DNA of 64,000 nucleotides from Blastobasis lacticolella. Taxonomy: Eukaryota; Arthropoda; Insecta; Lepidoptera; Blastobasidae. The stretch lies in the NCBI GenBank assembly GCA_905147135.1, contig LR990057.1, forward strand, positions 3,100,001-3,164,000. Reading direction: 5' to 3'. Position numbers and translations under genes: made by a program. Positions 1-11,689 of the stretch are shown in pieces (within the stretch, counting starts at the first letter, position 1; each line of letters opens with the position of its first letter). The notes beneath the pieces are model-generated. The model did not search any database and was not told the DNA's origin. It worked only from the letters and a program-made list of their open reading frames with translations.

Positions 1-1365
1 CCGCTCCATTCCTTCCACAAACCTAGAAAATCGTTACACTTGTTTACATTAATTATTCATGTTGTCATTTGCTTGTTAAGGATACAGGTAAAAATAAGAA
101 GAATTATCCATTCGTCCCCGCCGACTCTGTCTAAACTCCCCCATTTCATTCTCCAACTTCAAAACATTGCAAGACCACTACAAATACCGATCCTCAAGTC
201 AGTAAAACAATGTATTCCCCACTATCGTCACTCCACAAACCCACAATTAGCTAAACGCGCGACGAATCATGGAGATAACGCACGCACTCGCCGCATATGC
301 GTTCGTTGTCGTAATAGCGAGTGGTTAACAGGTTTTTCCAGCGAGTGATAATGAACATAATACTGTATTTTAAGACTTTTAACCAGACACGAGACTGGGG
401 CGGCCTTGAGCTGAAATTTTAATGGGATACGTGGTACATACATATCGTGCACCCTTTTGCACACACACACCTTTCCGAAAATGAAACGGAAGGATCGATT
501 TTACGGACCGAGTCCTCTTCCAATCCCAAGCGAAATTCTCCCACCATACCATATTGATTGTATTCTATTATATCTCATATAATATGTAACATTTTCTCTT
601 CTTCTTGTATTTTTCTCTTATTTATTTAGGATTGTATTATGTATCTTTTGAACCGTATTTTCACCTTTAGTATACGGGAACCTAAGCCTAGAAACTAGCC
701 CCCTTTGACTGCGTTTGTTTTTGCTTTTCGCCTACCGCAAAGGGTATAATGACACCCTCCGGACTAACGAAGGAGGGCGGCAGAGAGTACTCACGGCTGG
801 GTGCCGTACAAGGAGCCCAATATCTTAGACGCCAACCACCTTTTTCTGTTCAAGACTAACCTCCTAGTACAAGTCGTTGGACTACACGGTTATGATGATA
901 ACATAATGTGCGTTCGCAAAAGAAACATACCTATTCCACTGTTATGGTTACGGCGTTTCATGATGTACCTACTTCAATTCATATATTTACAAACATCGGC
1001 GAACGCAATCTGCGTGTGTGGCCGATTGTTTGAAAAATCTGATCTCACTCGCCGCTGTGAGAAGAGAATCTTTGTAGTTAATCCGTTTTTGTGTTCTGTG
1101 AAAATATTTACTTATATACATCGCCACGATGTGGAAATGTTTAAAGACTCGGCGTTTCAACCATTGTCGTGTAGTGTTGGATACTCGGTCGTGTAGCTTT
1201 CCTATTCTTGTTGTACTTGGCCTTGCTGTTTTGGAATGATCTAAACTTGAATAGAATATCATCGGAACGTTTATAGTGCTGTGCGATAATAGCCTTTGGG
1301 TATATAAAGTATTCCAAGACTGCTGCAGAGACCAGTTCTTTTTATTATTGTGTAAGGTCGTCCAA
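1..1365. other. No supported gene; SPCA intron 3
   Basis: Unique-looking, moderately AT-rich sequence. A signal-peptide-like short frame begins at 270 (see findings). No RT, SINE or splice-supported exon was found. Confidence 0.5.
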
Positions 1366-1509
1366 CACGGCTAGCACATGTGTGCTCTCGCCCGCGAGAA
1401 AAGGCGCAACACAGATACTGCTTACTGCTATCTCTTTTGCCTTAGTGTCAAGAGAAGGAAACAAACGCGCGGCGCGAGCTGTGTTGTGGGTACACTTGTG
1501 CAAGCCGTG
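1366..1509 (-). mobile_element. CAG-flanked inverted-repeat element (CAG-MITE), copy 1
   Basis: Ends CACGGCTAGCACATGT and (inverted) CACGGCTTGCACAAGT. The core matches the other copies (gagaaaaggcgcaac, tctcttttgcctta, gagctgtgttgtggg). CAG follows at 1,510-1,512; the left flank is CAA, probably a mutated CAG. No ORF. Confidence 0.75.
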
Positions 1510-1680
1510 CAGGACATCAGCAACCAAGGGAAGCGGATGCGGCATCAGCCCCCAAGTTGAAGTGCAAACGAACGATTTCGGCAAGGAGATCATTATACCT
1601 CTTGCACGTGCTCGATAAAAGGGCTAGTGAAGTACGTCCGTTAGTTGGATACCATGGCATGGATATGGATGAAATCTATC

Positions 1681-1706
1681 TCATCGCACCCTCTAGGGTG
1701 CGATGA
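1681..1706. repeat. Perfect 12-bp-arm hairpin
   Basis: tcatcgcaccct, 2-nt loop, then its reverse complement. No T tract or neighbouring gene explains it. Confidence 0.7.
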
Positions 1707-2262
1707 CAGGAAATTTACGGGGTCATCGAACTAGTTTCTAGTACAGACGGTAGAGAACACACAGTGAGCCAACGTCTCTCCGAAAACCCACCACGGGATC
1801 GTCGACAACAAGAACAACCCAGCATTGGATTATATCAAGTGGAAGGAGTTTAAAATTAAGGATTATAATATGCAGCGCAGTGAATGCGATAAATCATTTT
1901 GATCTTCAAAAGTATAATACATATTTACATAAATACAATTGAGATGACGTTCTAACGCTGTTTGTATAACGACGTGGCCCCGCCATTCTTAATTGCACAA
2001 AAGAAAACACATGAGACTTCACCTGCACAAACTTAAGTTCGTTTTATGACAAGTAATATTAATAATACACAATTACATGGTGTTAATTCTTTCACTACTC
2101 TTTATTTAAATCTTTATTTTAAGTCCCGGAAAACATAAAATCCGGGATCGTCGAATGTTCGGCAGTCACCTGTGACCCTAAAATACGATCAAGCTCGAAG
2201 ATTTAATATTATTACACAAGAGCATAATGTGGCTGCGAAACCTGGCCTCCGCTGACGAAGCA

Positions 2263-2660
2263 TGTCCGCGAACTACATGTCAACCAAATGAAAATGCTGC
2301 GGTGGATGTGTGGCGTTTCGCGACTTGATAAAGTGCGTAAAGAGTACATCCGTGGCAGCCTTGGCGTGAGAGATATCGCGGATAATATGAAAGAGGCACG
2401 CCTGCGCTGGTTTGGTCACGTATTGCGTATGTATGCCCCAGGTATACGTGGGAAATAGATGCCTAAAACTCTCTGTACCTATCAGGAAAGAAGTCCTGCG
2501 AGAGACCCAGGAAGCGATGGATTGCCATCGCGTCGGACGTCGTCAGCCATTGGCTCTTGCGTCCGACAAGAGCCAATGGCTGACGCCGTGAGGATGCCGA
2601 AGATCGAGCAATAAAAATAGGAAAGCGGATCTTGGCCGTAGCCGGGATTGACCGCTCGGA
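2263..2660 (+). pseudogene. RTE-type LINE, C-terminal reverse-transcriptase relic
   Basis: The plus strand translates to VNQMKMLRWMCGVSRLDKV then EYIRGSLGV and EARLRWFGHVLR, the conserved segment after the RT palm in RTE-clade LINEs. The frame breaks after about 2,430; RPRKRW and REDAEDRAI remnants follow in other frames. It is 5'-truncated and non-functional. A perfect 18-bp-arm hairpin lies inside it (2,542-2,584). Confidence 0.8.
2542..2584. repeat. Perfect 18-bp-arm hairpin
   Basis: Arms gtcagccattggctcttg and its exact reverse complement are separated by 7 nt. Perfect identity inside an otherwise decayed LINE suggests a recent templated (fold-back) duplication. Confidence 0.8.
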
Positions 2661-2837
2661 TGATGATGATAACTGTAGCTATATTAGGTAATATCAATGG
2701 TATACCGTCACAGGGTGAAAGTTCTTTGACCACTAGGAAGTAACATTCTCTCCGAGTGTTATAGGGTACTTTTTGTACCGGAAAAGTAGCAGGATCCCAA
2801 ATATAGTCGAGGCAGAGTTTATACTCATGTACATGTT

Positions 2838-3182
2838 TAAGAGAGGTAGGGCATAGCGGGGTATCCCGTTCGAATTGGAGCCGCCCGACTGGGGAAGTAC
2901 CTCCACCTTACAGAATACCGCAGCTAAACAATACTCTTTTAAATTGTGTTGTGTTTCTGCCGGTGAGTAAGGTTTCCAGAGCTCCATGGGGTGGGGATTT
3001 GGGGAACCGTGGCTTTGGCAGTGGAGGGGCATTTGTCTTTTTGCTACCAGAGAAACTGTTATAGAGGTGGACAACGCATTGGCGTACTCTTGGTGTTGCT
3101 AATGTCTATAGGCAGTGGTGACCACTTTCCAGCAGGTGGCCCGCTTGCCTGTTTGCCTACAGTACCTATGACATAAAAAAAA
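2838..3182 (+). repeat. Retroposon 3' end, family C
   Basis: Begins taagagaggtagggcatagc, passes ttggagccgcccgactgggg, gtggctttggcagtggag and gaccactttccagcaggtgg, and ends gacataaaaaaaa. The same block recurs in the same orientation at 10,272-10,616, 12,050-12,181 (5' part), 13,972-14,116, 17,640-17,888 and 62,714-62,823, and weakly at 20,298, 49,828 and 57,023. The poly(A) end and 5' truncation indicate reverse transcription. 'Actttccatcaggtgg..cgctt' is common in lepidopteran LINE 3' ends. Confidence 0.7.
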
Positions 3183-3837
3183 ATACTGACCGCGAGTGTA
3201 AACCGCGGGTTAATTCCATTTACCGAATGACATTGTAATTTGTAATTTCTATTTCTGTAGCAAATTACTTTGTTACTATAAGCGCTTGTGTATGAATCAG
3301 ACGCACCCGTCGATATTTCTCTTGTTGTAAGTTAAATATTATTATAAGTAGCATGGACTCGAGTTTTATAGAGAATATTATACACAAAACGAACGATCAA
3401 GGATCAGAGCTACAAGCGCTGTCATACAACTATAGAGAACCTACAAAGTTCTTATTTTTTGTCTCTGTGGCCTGCCAGCTTACGTGAAACAAAAATTCGT
3501 GTCTCATGGTTTCTTTGTCAACAAAGAGGGGTGGACAAAGTCTATGTATGAACCGGCATTTTGTTCCATCGTGTACAATCAGGACCGTAGCTTGTGTCAC
3601 TCAATAGTCTCTGCCTGCCCCTATGGGATAAGGGCGCAAGTGTGTGTATTGAATGAATGTTTTATTTATTTATTGGAGCACCAACAGCTATATAAAACAT
3701 AATAAGTAATATATTAGAATCAATAAGCCAATTACAGGTCCTAGCTGGTAGCGAGTATCTCTTTATATGTCACGTCGGACTTACACAAGGTCACGGCGTT
3801 TTAAAAACATTACTATGTGATCAAACGTGGAGGAGGA

Positions 3838-4115
3838 GAGTCGGTGGCCGAGTGGTTAAGGTATCTGACTCGTGAGCGAGAGTATCAATTACTCTTTTCT
3901 GAGGGAAAACATCAGAGGACTAAATGTGTAATCATGATTAAATCTGGTTCCCCTGGTAGCACGGTCACGGAGGTCAGGTGATTATAGTTTTTTACTAATC
4001 TGAACGGTGAATGTTTTTCTGGGTCATCCTCGTAAGGACCGGTTTTCCAAAATCGCGATAACTCTTCCGTAAATCTTCTTTCATCCGTCTGCTTTACATT
4101 GCAATATCTAACTTT
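3838..4115 (+). repeat. SINE-A head plus body of a composite repeat
   Basis: 3,838-3,905 is the tRNA-Ser-like head (ggtggccgagtggttaagg). 3,978-4,115 (ttttttactaatctgaac, gtttttctgggtcatcc, ctgctttacattgcaatatc) recurs inverted at 14,290-14,425. 4,430-4,560 is likewise inverted at 14,130-14,285. The two loci are therefore copies of one unit of about 550 bp, in opposite orientation, and this one carries an extra 310 bp (4,116-4,429). Confidence 0.6.
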
Positions 4116-4143
4116 CTAACTTAAAAGCTGTTGTAAATAATTT

Positions 4144-4330
4144 GTGACTTTGATTTGGTATTTATTTATTTCTTTCTTTATTGGAGTACCAACAGCTTAT
4201 AAAAACACATTACATACTATGAATAGATACAGTAAAGCCAATTACAGGTACTCGCTGATAACCACAGACAAAAATAAGGTAAAGCAATCAATCAAACACA
4301 TATTACAGAAAAACAACATAAGAATTAAAT
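4144..4330 (-). repeat. Retroposon tail (AATAAATAAA type), family F
   Basis: Plus-strand text tttctttattggagtaccaacagct followed by gccaattacaggt. In minus orientation this ends with repeated AATAAA. Relatives lie at 3,664-3,760, 4,800-4,885 (inverted), 10,045-10,075, 18,493-18,575 and 33,526-33,590. Confidence 0.5.
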
Positions 4331-4949
4331 GAACAATATTGTACCAATGCAAGTTTCTTACTATGTAGCTAGAATAAGTAACATTATACATTCATATTAT
4401 TCCATTTCATGCACTGCTTATAGATTTGGCTTTTACAAGACCTAGTTGGTACCTACCCGTCCAGGCGACTCATCAGGCATGAAAGAGTTCTACTGCCAGT
4501 GAATATACACATAACAAATAAGATGTCAGGTAGTCAGATGGCTGTCGCTCTACTGTAAATTACCTGGGTCTCAAGTCCACTAATTTACTAATGGGTCAAT
4601 TGCATTTTTTTTCTCTTTAATCACTCTATCTACCTATTGTTGAAAACAGAATTAAAATCCGTTGCGTAGTTTAATAGTACATAGGTACATAGGGACAGAC
4701 GGCGAGAAGCGATTTCGTTTTATACTATGTTTAGGTACTGTGACCACATAGGGTGACCATATATAAGAAAGTGTCTAATAAGCCACTCATTTTTACATGG
4801 TATCAGGTAATTTACACAGGTGTATAATAATATAATACTTATTATATTTATATAGCTGTTGGTACTCCAATAAAGAAATAAATAAATCGTGTATGCCATA
4901 AGACTGCAATATAAATGAATACTGAATATTAATCGATTTATCGTTGTAT

Positions 4950-5766
4950 AGTAATATGCAAATTGCGCGCTTATTATACCTTGATATTGACACAGAACAT
5001 TACATCATTGTCGCAAAATATCATATTCACAAAGTCACTTTCGCAGAATGTCATTTTCGCACAATCTCACTTTCGTGTAATTGTCATTCTTACATAGTAT
5101 AAAATCAAGTCTGCCTGTCTGTCTATATGTATTTCCGGTAACTACTCATAAACCTCGCAACGGAGTCATCATATCATCCAAAAGACGCCCACTGCTGGGC
5201 ATAGGCCTCCCCCAGAGATCTCCACAAAGACCGGTCCTGTGCTTTCCGCATCCAGCTGGTACCTGCGATCCTTAAGAGGTCGTCGGTACACCTTGTAGGA
5301 GGCCTGCCCACGCTGCGGAGCAACGGAGTGTAAAGTGCAAATTGCGTGCTTATAATACCTTGATATTGACGCAGAACATTGCATCATTGACGCAAAATAT
5401 CATATTAACAAAAAGTCACTTTCGCAGAATGTCATTTTCGCACAATCTCACTTTCGTGTAATTGTCATTCTTACATAGTACAAAATCAAGTCTGTCTGTC
5501 TGTCTATATTTATTTCCGGTAACTACTCCTAAACCTCGCAACGGAGTGTAAAGTGCAAATTGCGTGCTTTTTATACCTTGATCTTGACGCAGAACATTAC
5601 ATCATTGTCGCAAAATATCATATCCACAAAAAGTCACTTTCGCAGAATGTCTTTTTTGCACAATCTCATTTTCGTGTAATTGTCATTCTTACATAGTATA
5701 AAATCAAGTCTGTCTGTCTGTCTATATGTATTTCCGGTGACTACTCCTAAACCTCGCAACGGAGTT
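4950..5766. repeat. Three-copy 218-bp tandem array
   Basis: The unit runs from about gtaaagtgcaaattgcgtgc to cctcgcaacggagt. Copies: about 4,950-5,166, 5,330-5,547 and 5,548-5,766. Each has aatgtcattttcgcacaatc and ctgtctgtctgtctatat. A LINE fragment interrupts the array between copies 1 and 2. No coding potential. Confidence 0.85.
5167..5319 (-). mobile_element. 5'-truncated LINE insertion with 10-bp target duplication
   Basis: gcaacggagt occurs at 5,157-5,166 and 5,320-5,329. Between them, read on the minus strand, is a LINE 3' end (cctatgcccagcagtgggcg ... gatatgatgatga). It inserted into the end of tandem unit 1, so it postdates at least the founding unit. Confidence 0.85.
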
Positions 5767-5851
5767 TTCACCATCTGTTATAGAATTTCTTCTGGAAGGT
5801 TTATATGTATTATATATCTATATTATAATAATAATAATATGATAATAATAT

Positions 5852-6163
5852 CTTTATCTACACTCATAGCGTAATGTTCCAATTACATATTCGAAAACAG
5901 TCGTTTAAGGATACACTTTTTTCACGCCAGACTATAAAATTTTAAAAAATTACTTTTCGATACAGCATTTCCCATACTATTTTCATGACAGCTGTATCGT
6001 AAAATAACTTTATCTACACTCATAGCGTAATGTTCCAATTACATATTCGAAAACAGTCGTTTAAGGGTACACTTTTTTCACGCCAGACTATAAAATTTTA
6101 AAAAATTACTTTTCGATACAGCATTTCCCATACTATTTTCATGACAGCTGTATCGTAAAATAA
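5852..6163. repeat. Near-identical 156-bp tandem duplication
   Basis: 5,852-6,007 and 6,008-6,163 differ at about one position (aaggata / aagggta). Each unit holds an inverted pair cgatacagc ... gctgtatcg. A recent duplication or array-length variant. Confidence 0.85.
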
Positions 6164-6439
6164 CTTTTTAATAAAATACCTAGATGTCTTTAACAAATTC
6201 AAAATTTAAATTTTCCTGTTTATATTCTGTGTAATTATTTTCCCGCTAAACAAAATATTTTTTGTAATTGTTGTAATTTGTGTTTGTGAATGTTTTTTCT
6301 TATTTTAAGCAAAAAAATAGATAAATGTGAAAGTAGTAAAGTGAATTTCCCGCCGCTTGATATCCTCGACGCGTAGATACAACAGAACTGACTCGCAGCT
6401 TACTACCAGCAAAGTTGAGAAAATTATAGGTACGATATT

Positions 6440-6615
6440 TTAACATAAAAAATACGAGTGTAGATAAAGTAGTGTATGCAACTGCATATAATTAGGTATT
6501 AAAACACTCGTATCAAACTATTATCATACTCGGCTACGCCTCGTATGATAAACAGACACTCATGTTTTAATACCCCCTTTTATATGACAGTTGCATAAAC
6601 TACTATTATTTCAGG
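6440..6615. repeat. Inverted-repeat segment
   Basis: Imperfect palindromes tatcatactcgg/cctcgtatgata and tgcaactgcatata/tatatgacagttgca flank ggtattaaaacactcgta and its near-inverse. Probably a degraded foldback element. Confidence 0.45.
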
Positions 6616-7203
6616 CTATTAGAACCCATATAAATTATAACAAGCAATAGCTTATTATAAAATTACAAAAATATAAAATAAAATAATAATTTAGTCAAAA
6701 GACATGTCAACTTAGTTTAAAAATAATCGAAGCTTAAAAGAAAAGCTCACTGGTCACAATTCAGCCACAAACATTATTTCTTGTTTAAATCATGGTGTAC
6801 GGAAATCCAATGTCGAAAAATTGAGCAGTTCATAATCTCGACATCGCGATTAAAATACCGATTTTGGACGAACGAATAAGGCTCCAGAAGTATTATAGTC
6901 GGGAAAAGCCGAGGGTCGGTAGTTCCGAATTAAAACAATCTCTAATGAGCATATTGATTGCAATTAAACAATGGAAAGTGAACTAATATCACAGCTAACA
7001 CTAAAGGTCAGTTTCTCGTGTCTCGTTAATCTATTGTTAATCATCAATTAAAATTCGCCATCCTTATCTATGGTGAGTTCTGGAAAGAGTTTCAAAATAA
7101 AGGCATTACAGAAACTGGGTGTAAGACTTACTTGTCTGAAACATTGATCAAATCACACTGTTCAACTTTCTACTTGAGAAAGTCTTTCAACCTTGTCATA
7201 GTA

Positions 7204-7390
7204 CAGTCGAGTTCATTAATATGTGAGCATTACCAAGGCTAAAAATATAAATGTACATGAAAGGGTACTTATATATCTGAGCAGATTCATCAATCAAACA
7301 TATGTACATCTGCTCAGATATATAAGTACCATTCCATGTACATTTGTATTTGAAGCCTTGGCAATGCTCACATATTAATGAACTCGACTG
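7204..7390. mobile_element. Tc1/mariner-like MITE with TA target site
   Basis: 187 bp with inverted arms of about 85 bp. The ends are CAGTCGAGTTCATTAATATG and its reverse complement, flanked by TA at 7,202-7,203 and 7,391-7,392. CAGT ends plus a TA duplication are the Tc1/mariner signature. No ORF, so it depends on a transposase elsewhere. Confidence 0.8.
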
Positions 7391-7835
7391 TACATGCTCG
7401 ATTAAATGGATGACATTTTAAAGGACGATCAGATCAATGCACCCCAAATCTCTAAAACTACGACCATCTCTAAACGAGCTAACATTCTGTACCTACTTCC
7501 AATCTGGACGTTATAGGAATATTAATTCAATTCAATTCAATTCAAAATTTATTTATTGATTAGGACATTAAATATCTCTTTCAATCGTCAAAAAGGAGGG
7601 GGCTAGGAAAGTAGGAAGGAAGCACACAGTGATACGCTGGCCGCCCCATGGCAGCAGCAAACTTACCCCACGCCAGTCACGACCGGACCGTGCCCGGCAA
7701 TGAGAGGATTATTAACGCTATCCCTTTGTATCCGTTACCTTCAAAGTTTCTGTCTCCACGGGTGCGGACTTTTTATTGTTTAAGTACTTACCTATAACGC
7801 GAACGAAAGAAAATATAGATTTTAAAATATATTTT

Positions 7836-8560
7836 TAAGCCCCGACGAAAGAAGAGGGGCGTTATGAGTTTGACGTGTGTATTTGAGGCTTTGTGTGTCT
7901 GTCTGTGGCATCGTAGCTCCCGAATGGATGGACCGATTTGGATGCGGTATTCTCTGTTTGAAAGCCAGTTTAATCGAGATGGTTCTTAGCTTTGTTTCAT
8001 TAAAATCGGTTCAGTAGTTTAGAAAATAGTCGACAGAAAAAGTCGAGGGTTATCCGACTTTTTCTGTCGGTTAAGGCGCATTTTCATTGGTCGTTAGCGC
8101 CCGTATGCGGGGTACGGGAGATTTCTGTAACGCATGCCATAGGGCCCGCATGCGGGGAACCGTTTACATTGGTCGTTAGAGCCCGTATGCGGGGTACGGG
8201 AGATTTCTGTAACGCATGCCACAGGATCCGCATGCGGGGAAATGTTTACATTGGTCGTTAGCGTCCGCATGCAAGGTGCGAAAGAACCGTGTTGACTGAT
8301 GACATGACGTCTAATGACCGAGGTGCTACGAGGGAGTCCCCGAATGCTTTGTATCGACCAAGTTATCGACTGACTAATTTTATTGGTCTTTATCCCGAAT
8401 GCGGTAAGCCCCCGCACGCATTGAATCGACCGAGTTATCGACCGATGAATTTCATTGGTCGCTAGCCCGCATGCGGGTAGTCCCCGAATTCGGGCTAACG
8501 ACCGATTTATCGACCAATGAAAATGCGCCTTTAGGTTAGTTTAAATCACAATGTGCAAAG
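7836..8560 (+). repeat. Dispersed repeat family E, interrupted
   Basis: Starts ccccgacgaaagaagaggggc and passes gtctgtggcatcgtagctcc, ggttcagtagttt and tgtcggttaggttag. Relatives: 12,838-13,350, 15,355-15,795, 45,690-45,850 (inverted) and 61,990-62,080. I know this as a very common lepidopteran repeat but cannot assign its class. The element at 8,074 splits it. Confidence 0.6.
8074..8530. mobile_element. PIF/Harbinger-like MITE with TTA target duplication
   Basis: 457 bp with perfect 20-bp ends AGGCGCATTTTCATTGGTCG and TTA at 8,071-8,073 and 8,531-8,533. The empty site tgtcggttaggtta is seen in related repeats at 13,335 and 15,777. A 3-bp TWA duplication is typical of PIF/Harbinger. Inside are about 82-bp GC-rich tandem units (from 8,085, 8,167 and 8,249) containing gcccgtatgcgggg. 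Confidence 0.85.
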
Positions 8561-9007
8561 GGGTAACGCGGCTGGAATCTCGGGCACATTTGGCAGAGAG
8601 GCTGTTCGTAAGAGCCTATTTATTTGATGGTGTAGGTACCTAGGTTAAAAAACTATTATGATGTGTATTCATTTTATTTATCGTCCTATTATTTTTTTGT
8701 AAATATATTCAATGCCCACTAGAATTATACTTTATCCTAGATAACACCTTCTATAATCACGATTGCAACATACGAATGAATTGTATAGAGGAGAGTCTAG
8801 CTCGTGCTTTAGTGCTAACGACCGACCACTTCGTTGTTTGAACTGACGATATGCCAACGAACTTTGCTTTGAAACGTTCCTGGCCGTTTGCAGTGGCGTA
8901 TCCTTGCCATTGCAAACTGTCAAAACTGTATGGAGGGAACCTGCATGCCTTCCTAGAAACGAAACTATGCAACATTCACCCTAGCCTAAAAGATTTACTG
9001 TTATACT

Positions 9008-9202
9008 AGCGGACCCGACAGACGTTGTCCTGTCTACACGTCTTTAATTTGAAAATTTCAAACTTTTTTTACAAAATTGTGAATCTAAACCATTCCCAGA
9101 TCCCCTTGAACACACACAAAAAATTTCATCAAAATCGGTCCAGTCGTTTGAGAGAAGTTCAGTGACATACACACTCACAGAAGAATTATATATATAAAGA
9201 TT
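9008..9202 (+). repeat. LINE-like 3' end (RTE-type)
   Basis: gacagacgttgtcctgtcta, then tttcatcaaaatcggtccag and gaattatatatataaaga, a very common lepidopteran repeat end. Confidence 0.55.
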
Positions 9203-9896
9203 ATACCGTTCCGGCAACACATTGGTTGGGGGCACCGCATTCGATTCAAAAAGGGCGTCTCTTTAAAGAGGCGGAAAACATTAAAGTGAAATAAAACAAA
9301 GAAAAAAGTATTTAGTATCAGTGAAACTACCTTGATTGGAAAGACAATTTTATGGCATTTTTGTTTGAATATGTTTCCGGTCATGTGGCCGTCGTGTGCT
9401 TAACTTAATCATTCAACCAAAACTATGCTTCATCGCCGAACAAAATTTTGTATGGGCAATTATCTGCCTCTAGAAAAACACCTTTAGGTACCTGCTACGT
9501 AGCATTTACTGATTTATGAGTAAAAACGAGTCATAGCAAACTATAATTAACAATTAGACAAAGTGAAATCGACGTGAACGCTTATTCATGTCATGATAAT
9601 AAATAAAAAGAAAGTCTCGTATATTTTTTTTGTGGACATTATTGATTGACACCTGATTTTGAACCTCAGGTGCACGTGATGTGTTGATGACGAATTTATT
9701 GACTAGTTAAGCCGAAGCAATTTTCTATATTTTGTTATTTAGTAATAGGTCCGACATAACATAACAGCTTATAGCCTCCTCTAAATTTCTGAAGAAAGAA
9801 GGTTTTTCACGAAGTATGAAAATTTTACACGGTGCAAACAAAATGTGTATCAGATTGTAAGTATCAATGAGTACCTAATGGAAATACCCTATAGCC

Positions 9897-10258
9897 CCTG
9901 GGCTTCGATTCTGGTACGGAAATCGTCTCAGTTGCAGTAACATCACAATTGCATCGCATGTCAAACGTGTGATTGTTATTCAAATGACAGATGCTGAGTT
10001 ACAACTTTTCAACAATTCGTTTTCTGGTATTTTAGTTGCATTATGGTTTTATATGGCTGTTGGCACTCCAATAAATTAGTTGTCAAACTGCCTTCAATTC
10101 TGTCAACGAAAACGTGTCAAAGGTCGAACAATGATTTAACTGCAATTTAACTGGGATGATGCTGGGACTGACTCGATACCTCGACGTAGTTATAGTAACA
10201 TCTCTGTTATATTGCAACATAATTACAACTGCATTGCACACCAGAATCGGTACCCTGG
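9897..10258 (+). mobile_element. Inverted-end repeat, shared with 33.3 kb
   Basis: Imperfect terminal inverted repeats (CCTGGGCTTCGATTCTGGT / CCAGGGTACCGATTCTGGT). A full copy lies inverted at 33,323-33,790. Shared landmarks: gacagatgctgagttacaac and ctcgatacctcgacgtagtt. Confidence 0.65.
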
Positions 10259-10271
10259 CCATGTCTTCTCT

Positions 10272-10616
10272 AAATAGACTTAAGAGAGAGCGGGCTATCT
10301 CGTTCGAATTGGAGCCGCCTGACTGGGGAAGTACCTCCACCTTACAGAATATCGCAGCTAAATAATACTCTTTTAACTAGTATTGTGTTTCTGCCGGTTA
10401 ATAAGATTTCCAGTGCTCCATGGGGTGGGGATTTGGGGAAACGTGGCTTTGGCAGTGGAGTGGCATTTGCCTTTTTGTTGCCAGAGCAACGTGTTATAGA
10501 GGTGGGCAACGCATTGGCGATACTCTTGGTGTTGCTAATGCCTATAGGCAGTGGTGACCACTTTCCATCAGGTGGCCCGCTTGCCTGTTTGCCAACCGTA
10601 TGAAACAAAAAAAATT
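10272..10616 (+). repeat. Retroposon 3' end, family C
   Basis: A nearly full second copy of the block at 2,838, ending in cgtatgaaacaaaaaaaa. It directly abuts the inverted-repeat element ending at 10,258. Confidence 0.7.
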
Positions 10617-10619
10617 GAT

Positions 10620-11680
10620 CAAAGAGCGACTATTAGGTAACAATAAATAATCTATAATTAATAAATAATTAATATGGGATTAAAAGAACCAGGGTCTGCA
10701 GTCACGACATAGACAACGATCGCAAGCTTACCGATTATGGTCGTTACGTTATAACGACTAGATTTTATCGATATTCCGTAGTCTGTTTACTCGATAAATA
10801 GGTTACTTTATAAATACAGCTGTCAAAATAACGAATCTATACGTTAGATAGGTATAACCATCAAATTGAACAGTCCGCAAAGCTACAATAAATAGTTCAC
10901 AAATCGTTACACAGAGACGTCACAGAGTACGACTTTGAAGTTGTCAAATTGTGAATTGAGTAAACAAAGATGTGTTGCAAAGATATAACTTTTAATTTCC
11001 TTTGATAAGTAACATTACAGGAATTTTCTTCTTCAAACGCTTAAAGAAAAAATACAATAAAGGTATCTTAGTAATTTTTACTAGGAACTATTTATACCTA
11101 TTGTTATTTTATTTATAATTGCGCTAAACTTCAGAGAGGTTTTTTAAGTAACATCATTTCTCTATGGACGGACGAAACTTAGAAAACGGTTTTTCGTTAG
11201 CCTACGGAGATAATAAATTTCGATTTTGCACGTTATTCTTACAGTAGGGACTTGAATTTGAGCTAGCGATCGTTAATTTTGGATCATTATTAACGATCGT
11301 TAGTTTACGACGCTATCACTATCTATCATCAACATCCTAGATATTCCGTAACAACTGTTCATATTATCTTCTGACTGGCTTACGTCCATATGACTAATTT
11401 AAATTACCCACCCCGTTCCATATCGAGCCTGTGACATTACTGCGACCTTGAACCGCCGATTAATCAATAAACTAGTGAGCAGGACAGTGTGATATCCATT
11501 AAAGTGCCGCCGGTGCGCAGTTAAGTTATGAAATCGATTTGTGGTCTTGGCGTTGGAGTGGTATTCGAGAGGTGGGCAACCATACAAAACATGACTACCT
11601 TCACACATGACATATAAACATGAAAATAAATGATAAATGTTAACATGAAAGTAGTCATATTTTCTAAGTGGGCATTGGTG
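10620..11680. other. No supported gene; AT-rich intron sequence
   Basis: Only a palindromic aacgatcgttagttt cluster (11,265-11,305) stands out. No coding or retroposon signal. Confidence 0.5.
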
Positions 11681-11689
11681 ACACCTCTA

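Noticed and set aside
801..1196. 131-codon plus-strand frame
   Set aside because: Long for AT-rich DNA, but composition is irregular, no domain is recognised, and an overlapping antisense frame is equally long.
3838..3905. tRNA-Ser or tRNA-Leu gene
   Set aside because: Only boxes A and B are tRNA-like and the stem does not close. It is a SINE-A head.
5081..5275. Frames across the 5-kb array
   Set aside because: Lie in a non-coding tandem repeat and an antisense LINE tail.
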